The translations under genes and the position numbers were made by a program. Positions 55,623 to 64,000 of a DNA stretch of 64,000 nt are shown here, in pieces; positions within the stretch are counted from its first letter, which is position 1; the number at the start of each line of letters is the position of its first letter. The notes under the pieces are model-generated. The model worked only from the letters and a program-made list of their open reading frames with translations, was not told the origin of the DNA and searched no databases. This DNA is from Brevibacillus brevis (lineage in GTDB: Bacteria; Bacillota; Bacilli; Brevibacillales; Brevibacillaceae), in contig NZ_CP134050.1 of NCBI RefSeq assembly GCF_031583145.1, forward strand, positions 5,445,501 through 5,509,500, written 5' to 3'.

Positions 55623-57569
55623 TCACGGAAACGGATGCGGGTGCGGATTGAGCTGTTCATAGGTCAGCGGCCCCGACGCATACCCGAGCTCCATCGGCAC
55701 CCGCAGCACTCTCTCCAGCCCGGACACGCGGGTGAGATGATGGCCAAACGTCATGGGCAGCATCCCCGGGATCAACACCCGTACGCAATGCAAGCCGTTG
55801 CGGGAGATTTCGGGAGTCGTTTGGTCCACGACAATCACATCGAGGTTCAGCCGGCGAAACGTCCGAAGCAGTTCTTTCAAATCATCCGTCAGGTCGGCGT
55901 TTCTGTCTCTTTCCCCGAATGCCTGGGCAAACGTCTGCAGTGGACGAGTGCCGCCTAGCAGAAAATGCAGCCGTTCTTCCGCCTCGGTCAAAGCGTACAG
56001 CATGGAGTGATCGTCCATCTTCTGCACCAGGGACGGGTTGTGAAGCATTTCCAGATAGCGATCCCGGTTCGCCTCGAATTTGTCCGAAAGCGGCAGCAGC
56101 ATCGCCGCGACCTCAAACAGCGAGCTTTTTACCGCCCGTATCGGATCTGGATGGGCCCCGCCCGCGCAGATCAGGTTTACTCCCGCTTGGTTGTTCGCTT
56201 TCTTCGCAATCGTCCAGACGCTCGGAATTCCACTTTCCAGCGTCGCATTAAACAAGTGGATCTCGTATCCCGCCGCCGCCCGGATTCGTTCGATCATCAA
56301 GCTCAATTCCTCGTCACGAGCAGAGTCGGGATCCAGTCGGGGGAGGCCGAGCCTCGCATACCAGGTCAGCAGGAAGGAATCCCGCTCCACCACTTCCAGA
56401 ATGCCGTAAAAGATCGCTTCCTCCAGACTTCCGCCAAGCGCGCAGCCGTTTGACGTCTCAAAGACGAAGCCATCCCCCGTGCCCAGGCTGTAATAAGCCA
56501 GCAGCTCCGGTACCAAAAGCGGGCGCTCCTGCAGAAAGGAGTAGCCCCATACCCAGTCGAGCGGACGATCGGGGTGAAAGGGCTGGAACGGAAAGCCGGG
56601 CAAGTCGTACTGCTCCTTCGTGTGCAGCCCGACCGTCGCGGGATCGAGCGCCTGGTCACGGAGCGCGCGGTAGCTGTCGCGGACGACTGTCCGTTTGCCG
56701 CGGGGCATCATGCCGCAGTAGCGCTCCAAGCCCTCCAGGATGGCGGCCATCTCGCTGTCCTCATACGAGTGAGTCCGGCCGGCCGTGGACTCATCGCCCC
56801 TGAACAGCGGCAAATTTACGCCCACGTCGGCAAACGGCGATACGAGATCGCGCATCTTGCCGTTGATAAAGCCCGTCCGGTAATCCAGATAATCGGCTTT
56901 CAGCACCTTTTTCAGATCGCCCAGCGAACGGCAGCGATAGCTGTCGATATGGGGCTTGGGGTTTGGTTGAAGCGAGATTCGGGCCGCTTCTGCACTGTCC
57001 TCGGGAAGATGGCCGCAGACGTCGCAGGACGGATCCGGCAGGACAAAATGGCGCGAGCTCCTGAGTGTTTTCAAATGGAGCAGGTATACGTGCCCTTCCG
57101 TATGGGCCCGCCCCCCTGCCAGCACCCTCTGCGTCTCCGCCGCGATCACCTCCGCCATTTGCATCAGCCCAGACCGGGAAGCCCATGCGTCCCGCGGCAT
57201 GCCGCCGTACTCGCCGAGCCTGCGGGCCAGCTCCCACATCTCCTTTCGGTCGCGCCCCGCCATGAGCTTTCGTCTATCCGCACAGCGGGAGCAGCCCTGC
57301 CCGCCCGGACGCACCAGCGGTCCGATCACGCCTTCGCCAAAGGAAACAAAGCCCCGCAGCCACGGAATGCCGGATGACAGCATGAGCTTTTCCGTCTCCC
57401 GATGGACGGAAGGGTGCCAGGCATCGTGCAGCACCAGGGCCAATCGCGTTTCATTCGCCACTCCTGCCGTCCAATCCGGCTGGCGCACGACCGAAAACGA
57501 CGCGGACAGTCGATCGCTCACCAGCTGTGCCAGCTGTCCGTCTCCGACAACCATGACGACTCCGCTCAC
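55623..57569 (-). CDS. YcaO cyclodehydratase of the azole-peptide cluster
   Basis: 648 residues. The N-terminal half carries Cys pairs GCSRCADRR and CDVCGHLP (zinc). The YcaO half has HSYEDSEMAAILEGLERYCG and EEAIFYGILEVVERDSF (ATP/Mg residues). The protein ends NPHPHPFP, the proline-rich PxPxP tail typical of azoline-forming YcaO proteins. It activates backbone amides with ATP so that Cys/Ser side chains cyclise. The GTG start overlaps the upstream stop (AGGTGA) with AAGGAGG seven bases before it, showing tight coupling. Confidence 0.95.
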   Translation of the reverse strand: MSGVVMVVGDGQLAQLVSDRLSASFSVVRQPDWTAGVANETRLALVLHDAWHPSVHRETEKLMLSSGIPWLRGFVSFGEGVIGPLVRPGGQGCSRCADRRKLMAGRDRKEMWELARRLGEYGGMPRDAWASRSGLMQMAEVIAAETQRVLAGGRAHTEGHVYLLHLKTLRSSRHFVLPDPSCDVCGHLPEDSAEAARISLQPNPKPHIDSYRCRSLGDLKKVLKADYLDYRTGFINGKMRDLVSPFADVGVNLPLFRGDESTAGRTHSYEDSEMAAILEGLERYCGMMPRGKRTVVRDSYRALRDQALDPATVGLHTKEQYDLPGFPFQPFHPDRPLDWVWGYSFLQERPLLVPELLAYYSLGTGDGFVFETSNGCALGGSLEEAIFYGILEVVERDSFLLTWYARLGLPRLDPDSARDEELSLMIERIRAAAGYEIHLFNATLESGIPSVWTIAKKANNQAGVNLICAGGAHPDPIRAVKSSLFEVAAMLLPLSDKFEANRDRYLEMLHNPSLVQKMDDHSMLYALTEAEERLHFLLGGTRPLQTFAQAFGERDRNADLTDDLKELLRTFRRLNLDVIVVDQTTPEISRNGLHCVRVLIPGMLPMTFGHHLTRVSGLERVLRVPMELGYASGPLTYEQLNPHPHPFP

Positions 57570-59512
57570 CTGGATTCCTCCTTTCGCACCAGCACACCGT
57601 ACACCCCGGCCAATCCCTTTTTAAACAGGGGCTCCAGCTCCAGCTCGAAAATGTCTACCCGCCTGCCCTGCTGCATGAGCACGTCAAGAGCGGACTTCAC
57701 CGCCTCGGTATGCCCTGCTGCCGGTTCTGTCGGGATAGCAAGGCATTGCTCCAACGTTTCCTGCACATGGGCAACGGTGGCAGTTCCAGCCTCGTGTGAC
57801 AGCTCTCCTTCGTTTTGTATGGCCATGATCGCCAGCTGCAGCGACTGGCGCAGGGCCCTGGTCACATTCAGCCCGACACTGCCGTGCCAGCTTCCATTCG
57901 CCTGGACCCATACGACCGGGAATCCGAACACCTTCTCCCCCAGTCCGACCAGGGGCGCTTCCTCCATCAAGGCCAATGCGTCCCAAAAATAGCGGCAGCG
58001 CTCATCTTCCACCTCTCCCAACCGGACAGGTACGATTGACGGTTTTCCTGTCTCCCTACTCTGCTTGCTCCATTCGTCCGCCAAGCACGCCTCGATTCCC
58101 CGGCATACAGCCTCGGAAGCCGTTTCGCCCGCGCCAACCCCCATAAATTCAGCGGGTCCCAGCTCCCATTCGATGGAGGAAGCTGCCAGGACTTTGTCCA
58201 TCAACCGGGAAGCATACGCTTCGATTCCAGCCAGTCCCGCTTCTTTCCTGGCCTCTTCGTGCGTCAATCCGGAGAGGATCCTTTTCGGCAGCAGTCCGGC
58301 CGGTCCATCCCCGATAGGGTCGGCTGCCTGCACGCAGCATTGGGCAAGCGGGAGCTGTTTCAGGTCTTCCTCCTCGTACGTATGGAAGATCCCCGTTTCC
58401 GCCGATGTCAACGTATTGAAAAAAGAGAGCACGCCGTCCGACTCTACTGGCTTAGGCTCGCTTTCCAGGAGGATCGCAGCCTCCTCCTTTCGCATTAGAC
58501 GAACGTTTCCGGACACCAGTGGATGAACCGCAAATGAATGCCAGTTTCCCTCCAGCGTCTCCAGATCAAGCAAAAAAACCTTGTTTTTTTCCGAGTCGCT
58601 CACACCGGCAGCGGTCTTCAACCATTCAAACGCCACCACGTTCGCCAGCAGCGCACCAGCGGGAGCAGAAAAAGCATGGAGATCCGGATCTTTTTTTACC
58701 GCCGATTGGTGCAGTCGACGCCACATCGACTCCCAGCACGCCTCTTCGCCCGGCGACACAAGGGGTCCCGCGAGGCCGATCTGCTCCGCAAAGATTGCAG
58801 GCAAAAACAGCTTGCCCTCGTCTCTGCACAACGCTTGCAGCTGCCGCAGTTCTTCGATGTTTCCTTGCTGCGACACGTACAGGACGGCCTCAAACGGCTG
58901 CAGAGCCTCACACAAGCGGCTCACGTCCCCGTCTGGCACAGGGAGCTCCTCAACAGCGACTTCCGCGTCCATACTCCGGGCGTGTCCAATCAGCTCCTCC
59001 AGCCTCTGCCGATTGGTCGGCACCTCATCGGTGATCAGCAGGTGGAATTTGGGCAGGCCAGAATCGAGCAGCGCCGCTACCAGCGAGACAAAGAAGGGGC
59101 CGCAGCCCGCTGCAAGCACGTTCGACTGGCGAAATTTCATGAACCGATATGCTCCGGAATCGGCGACGTTGCTCAGAAACTCGATTTGCGTCCCATACCG
59201 CTCGAGCACCTTGTCCGGCAAGGAATGCGGGCGCTCCTGGCTTGCATCCTGAGCGAATCCATTGTGAAACAGGCTCCCTGCGATTTCAAAAACCCGGTCC
59301 CGGTATTCGTCTGGAAGTCCGTCCGTGAGCTCTTCCAGCGTATACTCCCCATTGAACATGGGCAGAAGCCGCTCCACCCATTGATCGATCATCCTGCCTT
59401 CCATCCGGAACGAACCGACGTTGTTTCGGAAATACACGCTGCCATGCGGATCGGGGAGAAAAAACGTGTCCCTTTTCACCTTCAACCGCATCGAAGGGGG
59501 CAATTTCGTCAT
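57566..59512 (-). CDS. ThiF-like thiazole-bacteriocin maturation protein
   Basis: A 648-residue protein of the 'putative thiazole-containing bacteriocin maturation' family: start KVKRDTFFLPDPHGSVYFRN, a winged precursor-recognition-like N-terminus (YTLEELTDGLPDEYRDRVF), then a Rossmann-like E1/ThiF segment (NVLAAGCGPFFVSLVAALLD). It probably binds the leader peptide and delivers the core to YcaO. AGGAGGAG precedes the ATG. First biosynthetic gene after the precursor. Confidence 0.92.
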   Translation of the reverse strand: MTKLPPSMRLKVKRDTFFLPDPHGSVYFRNNVGSFRMEGRMIDQWVERLLPMFNGEYTLEELTDGLPDEYRDRVFEIAGSLFHNGFAQDASQERPHSLPDKVLERYGTQIEFLSNVADSGAYRFMKFRQSNVLAAGCGPFFVSLVAALLDSGLPKFHLLITDEVPTNRQRLEELIGHARSMDAEVAVEELPVPDGDVSRLCEALQPFEAVLYVSQQGNIEELRQLQALCRDEGKLFLPAIFAEQIGLAGPLVSPGEEACWESMWRRLHQSAVKKDPDLHAFSAPAGALLANVVAFEWLKTAAGVSDSEKNKVFLLDLETLEGNWHSFAVHPLVSGNVRLMRKEEAAILLESEPKPVESDGVLSFFNTLTSAETGIFHTYEEEDLKQLPLAQCCVQAADPIGDGPAGLLPKRILSGLTHEEARKEAGLAGIEAYASRLMDKVLAASSIEWELGPAEFMGVGAGETASEAVCRGIEACLADEWSKQSRETGKPSIVPVRLGEVEDERCRYFWDALALMEEAPLVGLGEKVFGFPVVWVQANGSWHGSVGLNVTRALRQSLQLAIMAIQNEGELSHEAGTATVAHVQETLEQCLAIPTEPAAGHTEAVKSALDVLMQQGRRVDIFELELEPLFKKGLAGVYGVLVRKEESR

Positions 59513-59617
59513 GTCACTCCTCCTGACCGTTTCCCGTCCTTATGCCTTTGCACGTTTGATCGCTTTCATCGTCATTTTATGTAGCCCTCTTTGTCCCTCA
59601 TGCCAGTTGGCAAAGAG

Positions 59618-59662
59618 ATAGCCCCCGCAGGCATCCGTCCGTGCTTGGCAGGGGCTGTTTTC
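59618..59662 (-). terminator. Hairpin between precursor and biosynthetic genes
   Basis: On the minus strand AGCCCCTGC pairs with GCGGGGGCT across a ~20-base loop, followed by ATCTCTTTG. The weak U-tract suggests partial termination, which would give more precursor mRNA than enzyme mRNA. Confidence 0.55.
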
Positions 59663-59712
59663 CGATTCGGCGGTTCAGTGGGCCATACCCGGTAACAAGA
59701 AGCAGGCTGTCT

Positions 59713-59973
59713 TCAAATAAAGCAGTTGAAGAAACAAGGAAAGAAACAACTGCAAAAACAGCTGCAAGAACAACTGCACGAACAACTGCACGAACAACTG
59801 CAGGAACAACTGCAGGAACAACTGCACGAGCAGCGTGCACATCTGTGGCAACCCCCGCAGCGTCCGCGAACCATCATCGCATCTTGCTGATCAGCATTAT
59901 CCCAAGGCGTTACTTCCTCGCTATTAAATGAATCCACCTGCAATTTTTTAATTTCGTTTTTGAAATCATCCAT
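59713..59973 (-). CDS. Azole-peptide precursor with (Ser-Cys)12 core
   Basis: An 86-residue precursor of the heterocycloanthracin/sonorensin type. Leader residues 1-38 include MDDFKNEIKKLQVDSF and EVTPWDNADQQDA, as in that family. Core residues 39-86: CGGCHRCARC, then Ser-Cys repeated twelve times (49-72), then FCSCFFPCFFNCFI. There are 20 Cys and 13 Ser in 48 core residues. GGGAGGTGG lies before the ATG at 59973; a longer frame to 60030 has no site. The repeat DNA is a nearly perfect 12-bp unit (TGC-AGT-TGT-TCN). It is upstream of and codirectional with ThiF-like, YcaO and SagB genes. No transporter or immunity gene is present. Confidence 0.92.
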   Translation of the reverse strand: MDDFKNEIKKLQVDSFNSEEVTPWDNADQQDAMMVRGRCGGCHRCARCSCSCSCSCSCSCSCSCSCSCSCSCFCSCFFPCFFNCFI

Positions 59974-60060
59974 GTGTTCCACCTCCCGTATATACGAACG
60001 GGTTTCCTCTCCACCTACGCGGATACCCATCGTCGTTTTATACCTTAGGTGTATGAAACA
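59974..60060 (-). promoter_or_regulatory. Leader of the precursor gene
   Basis: On the minus strand TATAAA (about 60040-60035) could be a -10; no good -35 is seen. CCCGT-TCGTATAT-ACGGG (about 60003-59986) forms a stem just before the ribosome site and could modulate translation. Confidence 0.4.
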
Positions 60061-60261
60061 TGGGCAGGTGCTGGTTACAATGGCAGGCGCCCATTTTTTG
60101 TGTGCAGGCCAGTTTTGCCGTCTCCCCCCGGCCTCATGCGAAGAAGGAAAGACCTATTTTCCCCTTGAGAAAACCATGACGGAAGAACCAAAACATCTTT
60201 TCTCTGAAATAAAATTTCATGATGCGACGACGCTACCTTGAACAGCCGAAGCATTTGTTCC
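60061..60261. other. Gene-free stretch
   Basis: About 200 bases between the precursor promoter and the DUF805 terminator. I see no supported gene or RNA. Confidence 0.4.
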
Positions 60262-60306
60262 AAAAAAAACAACAACCTCCACCTGAATTCAGGGGAGGTT
60301 GTTGAA
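60262..60306 (-). terminator. Terminator of the DUF805 gene
   Basis: CAACAACCTCC (60270-60280) pairs with GGAGGTTGTTG (~60294-60304); the minus strand continues TTTTTTTTGG. It sits directly after the stop at 60314. Confidence 0.88.
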
Positions 60307-60313
60307 CCATTCG

Positions 60314-60673
60314 TTAGATAGAAGCGCCTGCTCCGTTTTTCGGATTGACTCCGTACTGGTTGTCTTCCGTGCTGTCCAAGCACAGGAATACCAGCAAGAC
60401 AATCGTGCCGATGACGGGGATCAACGAGATGAGGATCCACCAGCCGGTTCTGCCTGTATCGTGCAGTCGGCGCACGATCACGCCAAGGGAAGGAAGCAAT
60501 ACAGCCAAGGAGTAGAGTCCGCTCAACACCGAAGGAATACCGATCAGGTTTTCCACGATAGCCAGTACCGTATAAATGATGACATGAAACAGGACAAACA
60601 TCCAATACTCCTTGCGTCTAGCCCTTCCTGTAAAACCTACGTAGTTCTTAACTACTTTCAAATACCACTCCAC
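60314..60673 (-). CDS. DUF805 membrane protein
   Basis: A ~119-residue inner-membrane protein with four hydrophobic segments. WYLKVVKNYVGFTGRARRKE, YWMFVLFHVI and VRRLHDTGRTGWW are the DUF805 signature. GGAGG lies eight bases before the GTG at 60673, which is preferred to a TTG at 60688. Function unknown. Confidence 0.9.
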   Translation of the reverse strand: MEWYLKVVKNYVGFTGRARRKEYWMFVLFHVIIYTVLAIVENLIGIPSVLSGLYSLAVLLPSLGVIVRRLHDTGRTGWWILISLIPVIGTIVLLVFLCLDSTEDNQYGVNPKNGAGASI

Positions 60674-60960
60674 GCAAAAATCCTCCAATCTTTTCCAAAA
60701 TTTTTATACACCTGGTTATTTTACCATTGAAGCACATGTAAAAAAACTACATTTTTTCACCTTTTTCCATTTAGTTCTTTGGTAGTGCATGCAATCCGGG
60801 ACGTTAGTAGCGCAGAATCTGTCAAGAACCGACGTAAAAAAAGAGAGACCCTGGTCTTGGTCGAATCTCATGCTTACTGCGCAAAATCGCTTCGCCCCCA
60901 CTACCACTCGGCCTGCTGACCTCCCCACGATACGAGGGCAGGTAGAAAAAGGAGAATGAC

Positions 60961-61395
60961 ATGATCGTCACCACAATCGGTTTCTCCAAAAAATCACTCC
61001 GCACCTTTGCCACGGCCCTGCAGCACCATCAGGTAAACCGCGTCATTGACACCAGACTGCAAAATACGTCACAGCTGGCTGGCTTCGCCAAGAAAGAGGA
61101 CCTCTCCTATATTTTGGAGCTGCTGAACATCGAGTACCTCCACGAGCTTTCCTTGGCGCCGACGGAAGAGCTGCTCAAGGCCATCAAGCAGAAAGAGGTT
61201 TCCTGGAAGGAGTTTGAGACGACGTTTCTCGATTTGCTGCAGCAGCGCAAAATCGAAACGAAGATCAATGACTGGGTCGGCGACAAGGTCCCCTGTTTTC
61301 TGTGCAGCGAAGAGAAGCCCCACCATTGCCACCGAAAGCTGGTGGTCGAGTATTTGCGCGAGTTCGATCCTCGGATGGAGATTGTGCATTTGTAG
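60961..61395 (+). CDS. DUF488-family protein
   Basis: A 144-residue protein starting VTTIGFSKKSLRTFATAL, with VIDTRLQ, and ending CFLCSEEKPHHCHRKLVVEY, the Cys/His signature of DUF488. AAAGGAG precedes the ATG. The role is unknown. Confidence 0.88.
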   Translation: MIVTTIGFSKKSLRTFATALQHHQVNRVIDTRLQNTSQLAGFAKKEDLSYILELLNIEYLHELSLAPTEELLKAIKQKEVSWKEFETTFLDLLQQRKIETKINDWVGDKVPCFLCSEEKPHHCHRKLVVEYLREFDPRMEIVHL

Positions 61396-61457
61396 GCAGC
61401 CCCAAGCGTCGATTTGGGCGATTCTTTCTACCCCTATTCCTATGCGAAAGAAATCGC

Positions 61458-61487
61458 GAAAAGCCCTCCTTGAAGAGGGCTTTTTGT
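61458..61487 (+). terminator. Terminator after the DUF488 gene
   Basis: AAGCCCTC-CTTGAA-GAGGGCTT followed by TTTG. Confidence 0.8.
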
Positions 61488-61531
61488 GTACATGAGCGGA
61501 TTTTCCATGCTCCGCCTTTCCTTCTGTTTCC

Positions 61532-62854
61532 TTATTTCAAATCCTCATTCAGGAGAGCTTCTTGATTCGTTCCAATCCTGATCGTAGACTCGGCTGGCCT
61601 CCACAAGCCGGTGACTTCATCCACTCCCTGGAGGACGTATTTGGGATTGCTTTTTCCAATTTGGGATGCAGCTTCTTTGGAAATGTTGCCGAAGTCCCCG
61701 CTGCTCAGGTGGTTGACGATCAGCCCGAGCTCAATCCCTTTTAATAGAGTAAAGTTCCCGTAGTCCGAATTGCTGTCCCCCGCTACCAGAATCGGATCGC
61801 GTCCGCCGCTTTTGACGGCGATTTCCTTGCGAATCAACTCAGCTTTCCCTTCCCGATACGTAAACGGATATTCCTTTTTGTACAAGGGCTGATACTGATT
61901 CTGGGCGTTTTGCTCCAACCGCAAGCCAAACACGTGGTCTTTTGGAACGTTGTAGCCAAACTCGGGGCTGGACGCGATGGCCTCCACGACTGGTTCAAAG
62001 CCTGCCGAAACTACGTACACATCGATTCCGTTGCTTCGGAGTGTGTTCATCAGATTGGAAATTTCAGGCGCCAAACGCATTCCTTCCACGTAGGAAATGC
62101 TGACCACGCCGGCCTCTCCTGCCATTGACGCGGGGCTCGTCCCTTTCACCTCCGAAATGGCCGAAGACAAGCTGTGGCGGTGAGAAGCCGTCGCCAATTC
62201 CACCACTTCTGCTTCCGTCATGTTCGCACAGAAATAAATTTCCCACGGGTACGCAATGTTCGCTCCGTACGCCTTGCTGATGGCTCTGTACAAGAAGTAA
62301 AGCTTGATTTTGAAATCGTGGAACTGGTCCGTCTGGCGAATTTCCTCAAGGGTGCTGCTGCCCTTGAAGCCCTCGTAATGGGCATACAAATAGTCGTAGT
62401 CTCTCTTCAGATCGTTCGTTATTTGCTCCAAAGTTATCGGCTTTCCACTGTCATTTTTCACACCGGTTAAAACGCCGCTTGGGACAGTGAGCTTGACCAC
62501 ATTCGCGAACTCGCTCGGAGTCAGCTTGTAAGCCAGCTGGTCCATCTGGTAGAGGAAAAATTTATCCGTCACGTCGTTGATGATGCTGGTATCGTCCCAG
62601 TCGAACGCGGCATAAGGCTTCGCTTTGACGTCGTACCCCGGGTTGTTTTTGCTGTATTTTTCAATCACGTTTTGCACGGCCGTATACGTCGCAGGCGCCC
62701 ACTTCCCCTTGTCGAGCACCGCTGGCACTTCCGCTTTTTGGGCTTCCCTGGAGATCTCGCCCGCGAACGCCCCGGTGCCGGGAATGCTAACGCCAATAGC
62801 AGCCAGCAGCAGCGCGCCCACCATGACTTTTTTTTGTTTCGACGAACCCTTCAT
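61532..62854 (-). CDS. Secreted HAD-family phosphatase
   Basis: 440 residues with a signal peptide (VMVGALLLAAIGVSIPGTGA). The HAD nucleophile motif is AAFDWDDTS, motif II is VYVVSAGFE, the conserved Lys is in KAELIRKEIAV, and motif IV is ILVAGDSNSDYG. The large insertion between motifs I and II resembles extracellular phosphorylcholine phosphatases, but the substrate is unproven. AAAGGGGAGG precedes the ATG. It may release phosphate or a phosphorylated organic compound outside the cell. Confidence 0.85.
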   Translation of the reverse strand: MKGSSKQKKVMVGALLLAAIGVSIPGTGAFAGEISREAQKAEVPAVLDKGKWAPATYTAVQNVIEKYSKNNPGYDVKAKPYAAFDWDDTSIINDVTDKFFLYQMDQLAYKLTPSEFANVVKLTVPSGVLTGVKNDSGKPITLEQITNDLKRDYDYLYAHYEGFKGSSTLEEIRQTDQFHDFKIKLYFLYRAISKAYGANIAYPWEIYFCANMTEAEVVELATASHRHSLSSAISEVKGTSPASMAGEAGVVSISYVEGMRLAPEISNLMNTLRSNGIDVYVVSAGFEPVVEAIASSPEFGYNVPKDHVFGLRLEQNAQNQYQPLYKKEYPFTYREGKAELIRKEIAVKSGGRDPILVAGDSNSDYGNFTLLKGIELGLIVNHLSSGDFGNISKEAASQIGKSNPKYVLQGVDEVTGLWRPAESTIRIGTNQEALLNEDLK

Positions 62855-62918
62855 TCCGTTTCCTCCCCTTTATCGTGAAAGATAGAACACCGTACCTTCC
62901 CTGAAGCTGGAACGGAAC

Positions 62919-63641
62919 CTAGAGCATCTTCTCCAGAAACTGCCGGGTCCGTTCGCTTTTGGGATTCGTAAAAAACTCTTTCGGAGAAGCTTCCTCGATC
63001 AGCTGTCCTCCGTCCAGGAAGCAGATGCGGTCAGCCACTTCCCGGGCGAAGCCCATCTCGTGCGTGACGATCACCATGGTAATCCCTGTGTGGGCCAACG
63101 ATTTGATGACTTCCAGCACTTCCTTCACCATCTCCGGATCCAGCGCAGAGGTCGGTTCGTCAAACAGCATGATCTGTGGCTCCATCGCCAGCGAACGGGC
63201 GATGGCTACCCGCTGTTTTTGCCCTCCCGACAATTTTCCCGGATACACGTCCACCTTTTCGCGCAGCCCGACCTTCTCCAGCAGCTCCATGGCCTTTTGC
63301 GTCGCCTGCGGTTTGGACACCTTCTTCACGGTTATCGGCGCATAAATCATATTTTCCATGACCGTTTTATGGGGAAAGAGGTGAAAGTGCTGGAATACCA
63401 TCCCGATCTGTTGGCGAACCTCCATGATATTGGTTCCGGGCGAAGCCAGATCACGGCCATTCACATACACGTGCCCGCTCGTCGGCGTTTCCAGCAGGTT
63501 CATACACCGCAGCAGCGTGGACTTTCCCGAACCCGACGGACCGATGAGCGCGACCACCTCTCCCTTCTCGATCGTGGTGGAAATACCCCGCAGCACTTCC
63601 AATCTTCCAAACGACTTATAAACATTCTCGACCTTAATCAC
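62919..63641 (-). CDS. Polar amino-acid ABC transporter ATPase
   Basis: A 240-residue GlnQ/HisP-type ATPase: Walker [14 protein letters not shown], signature [15 protein letters not shown], Walker [16 protein letters not shown], and H-loop VTHEMGFA. The GTG start overlaps the permease stop (AGTGATTAA), so the genes are coupled. Confidence 0.95.
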   Translation of the reverse strand: MIKVENVYKSFGRLEVLRGISTTIEKGEVVALIGPSGSGKSTLLRCMNLLETPTSGHVYVNGRDLASPGTNIMEVRQQIGMVFQHFHLFPHKTVMENMIYAPITVKKVSKPQATQKAMELLEKVGLREKVDVYPGKLSGGQKQRVAIARSLAMEPQIMLFDEPTSALDPEMVKEVLEVIKSLAHTGITMVIVTHEMGFAREVADRICFLDGGQLIEEASPKEFFTNPKSERTRQFLEKML

Positions 63642-64000
63642 TGCGGCGAAGCCTCCTCTCCAGCCCGCGGGCGCCCCACGTCATTGTCACAATCATCAGA
63701 TAATAAATCAGCCCGACAATCAATAGCGGCTCGAAGTACAAATATTTTTCCGCAGCGATTATGTTGGCCCGGCGCAGCAAATCCGCCGCCCCGATCGTCG
63801 AGACGAGGGCCGAATCCTTCAACAGGTTGATCCCTTCGTTTACCATGGCCGGCAAAATGTTTTTCATCGCCTGGGGCAGGATAATGTCCCACATCATTCG
63901 GTTGTACGGCACCCCGAGCGCCATCGCCGCCTCCCTCTGTCCCTTGTCCACAGCGAGTATGCCGCCCCGAATCGTCTCGGACGTATAGGCAGCCGAATTG
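63634..64000 (-). CDS. Polar amino-acid ABC permease, 5' end outside the window
   Basis: The 122 visible residues are the C-terminal half of a HisM/GlnP-type permease. The frame is open to the window edge and begins [20 protein letters not shown]. The EAA loop that contacts the ATPase is [20 protein letters not shown]. The start and the first helices are missing. Confidence 0.92.
   Translation of the reverse strand, partial: NSAAYTSETIRGGILAVDKGQREAAMALGVPYNRMMWDIILPQAMKNILPAMVNEGINLLKDSALVSTIGAADLLRRANIIAAEKYLYFEPLLIVGLIYYLMIVTMTWGARGLERRLRRSD

Noticed and set aside
59598..59931. Thr/Ala- and Val/Ala-repeat ORFs overlapping the precursor gene
   Set aside because: They are other frames of the 12-bp repeat that codes for Ser-Cys; only the precursor frame has a ribosome site and a family leader.

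Overview
The window looks like chromosomal DNA from a spore-forming, aerobic Gram-positive of the Paenibacillaceae, most likely Brevibacillus or a close relative. This is inferred from gene content: a KinB-like histidine kinase, a CsoR/CopZ/CopA copper operon, strong AAAGGAGG-type ribosome sites, an S-box leader, and a heterocycloanthracin/sonorensin-type thiazole peptide cluster. No taxonomic search could be run.

Bases 1-8,100 are accessory DNA. They hold an IS110-family transposase with an in-frame TAG, a small serine recombinase gene split by a complete IS21-family element (840-3291, 7-bp target duplication ATGCGCT), a gene-free stretch with four 22-bp iteron-like repeats and many hairpins, small hypothetical genes, and then the AT-rich tail of a polymorphic toxin locus: toxin tip, candidate immunity gene, and an RNA 2'-phosphotransferase (KptA). 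The RHS/YD toxin and its PPC-domain partner extend to about 14,900.

Bases 15,300-23,100 hold housekeeping and stress genes: an EVE protein, a sulfite/nitrite-reductase-like protein, a copper lipoprotein, CopA, CopZ and CsoR (both copper promoters carry a C-rich CsoR-like dyad), an arylamine N-acetyltransferase and a sigma-like HTH protein. Bases 23,500-26,750 hold a short dehydrogenase plus HisD-like operon with two identical palindromes and its LacI-type regulator. Bases 26,887-35,814 are an L-rhamnose operon (rhaT-rhaP-rhaQ-rhaEW-rhaM-rhaBA) in which rhamnulokinase and rhamnose isomerase form one ORF; no rhaS binding-protein gene is present. Tandem ~288-bp nested inverted repeats follow at about 36,000-36,660.

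Bases 36,800-53,000 contain two sigma-54 regulons. One is an enhancer-binding protein next to a -24/-12 promoter driving a CitMHS transporter and a split AtuA. The other is a TIM-barrel enzyme domain fused to a sigma-54 activator, next to a -24/-12 promoter driving a UPF0261/Tm-1-like protein, a paralogous TIM-barrel enzyme and a cupin. Between them lies a sugar-type ABC transporter whose leader is a textbook SAM-I riboswitch, so its substrate is probably a sulfur-linked sugar such as methylthioribose rather than an ordinary carbohydrate.

Bases 53,900-60,000 hold the most striking locus: a four-gene azole-peptide (TOMM) cluster with SagB-type dehydrogenase, YcaO, a ThiF-like maturation protein, and an 86-residue precursor whose core contains twelve uninterrupted Ser-Cys pairs. 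The window ends with a DUF805 protein, a DUF488 protein, a secreted HAD phosphatase and the start of a polar amino-acid ABC transporter cut by the window edge.
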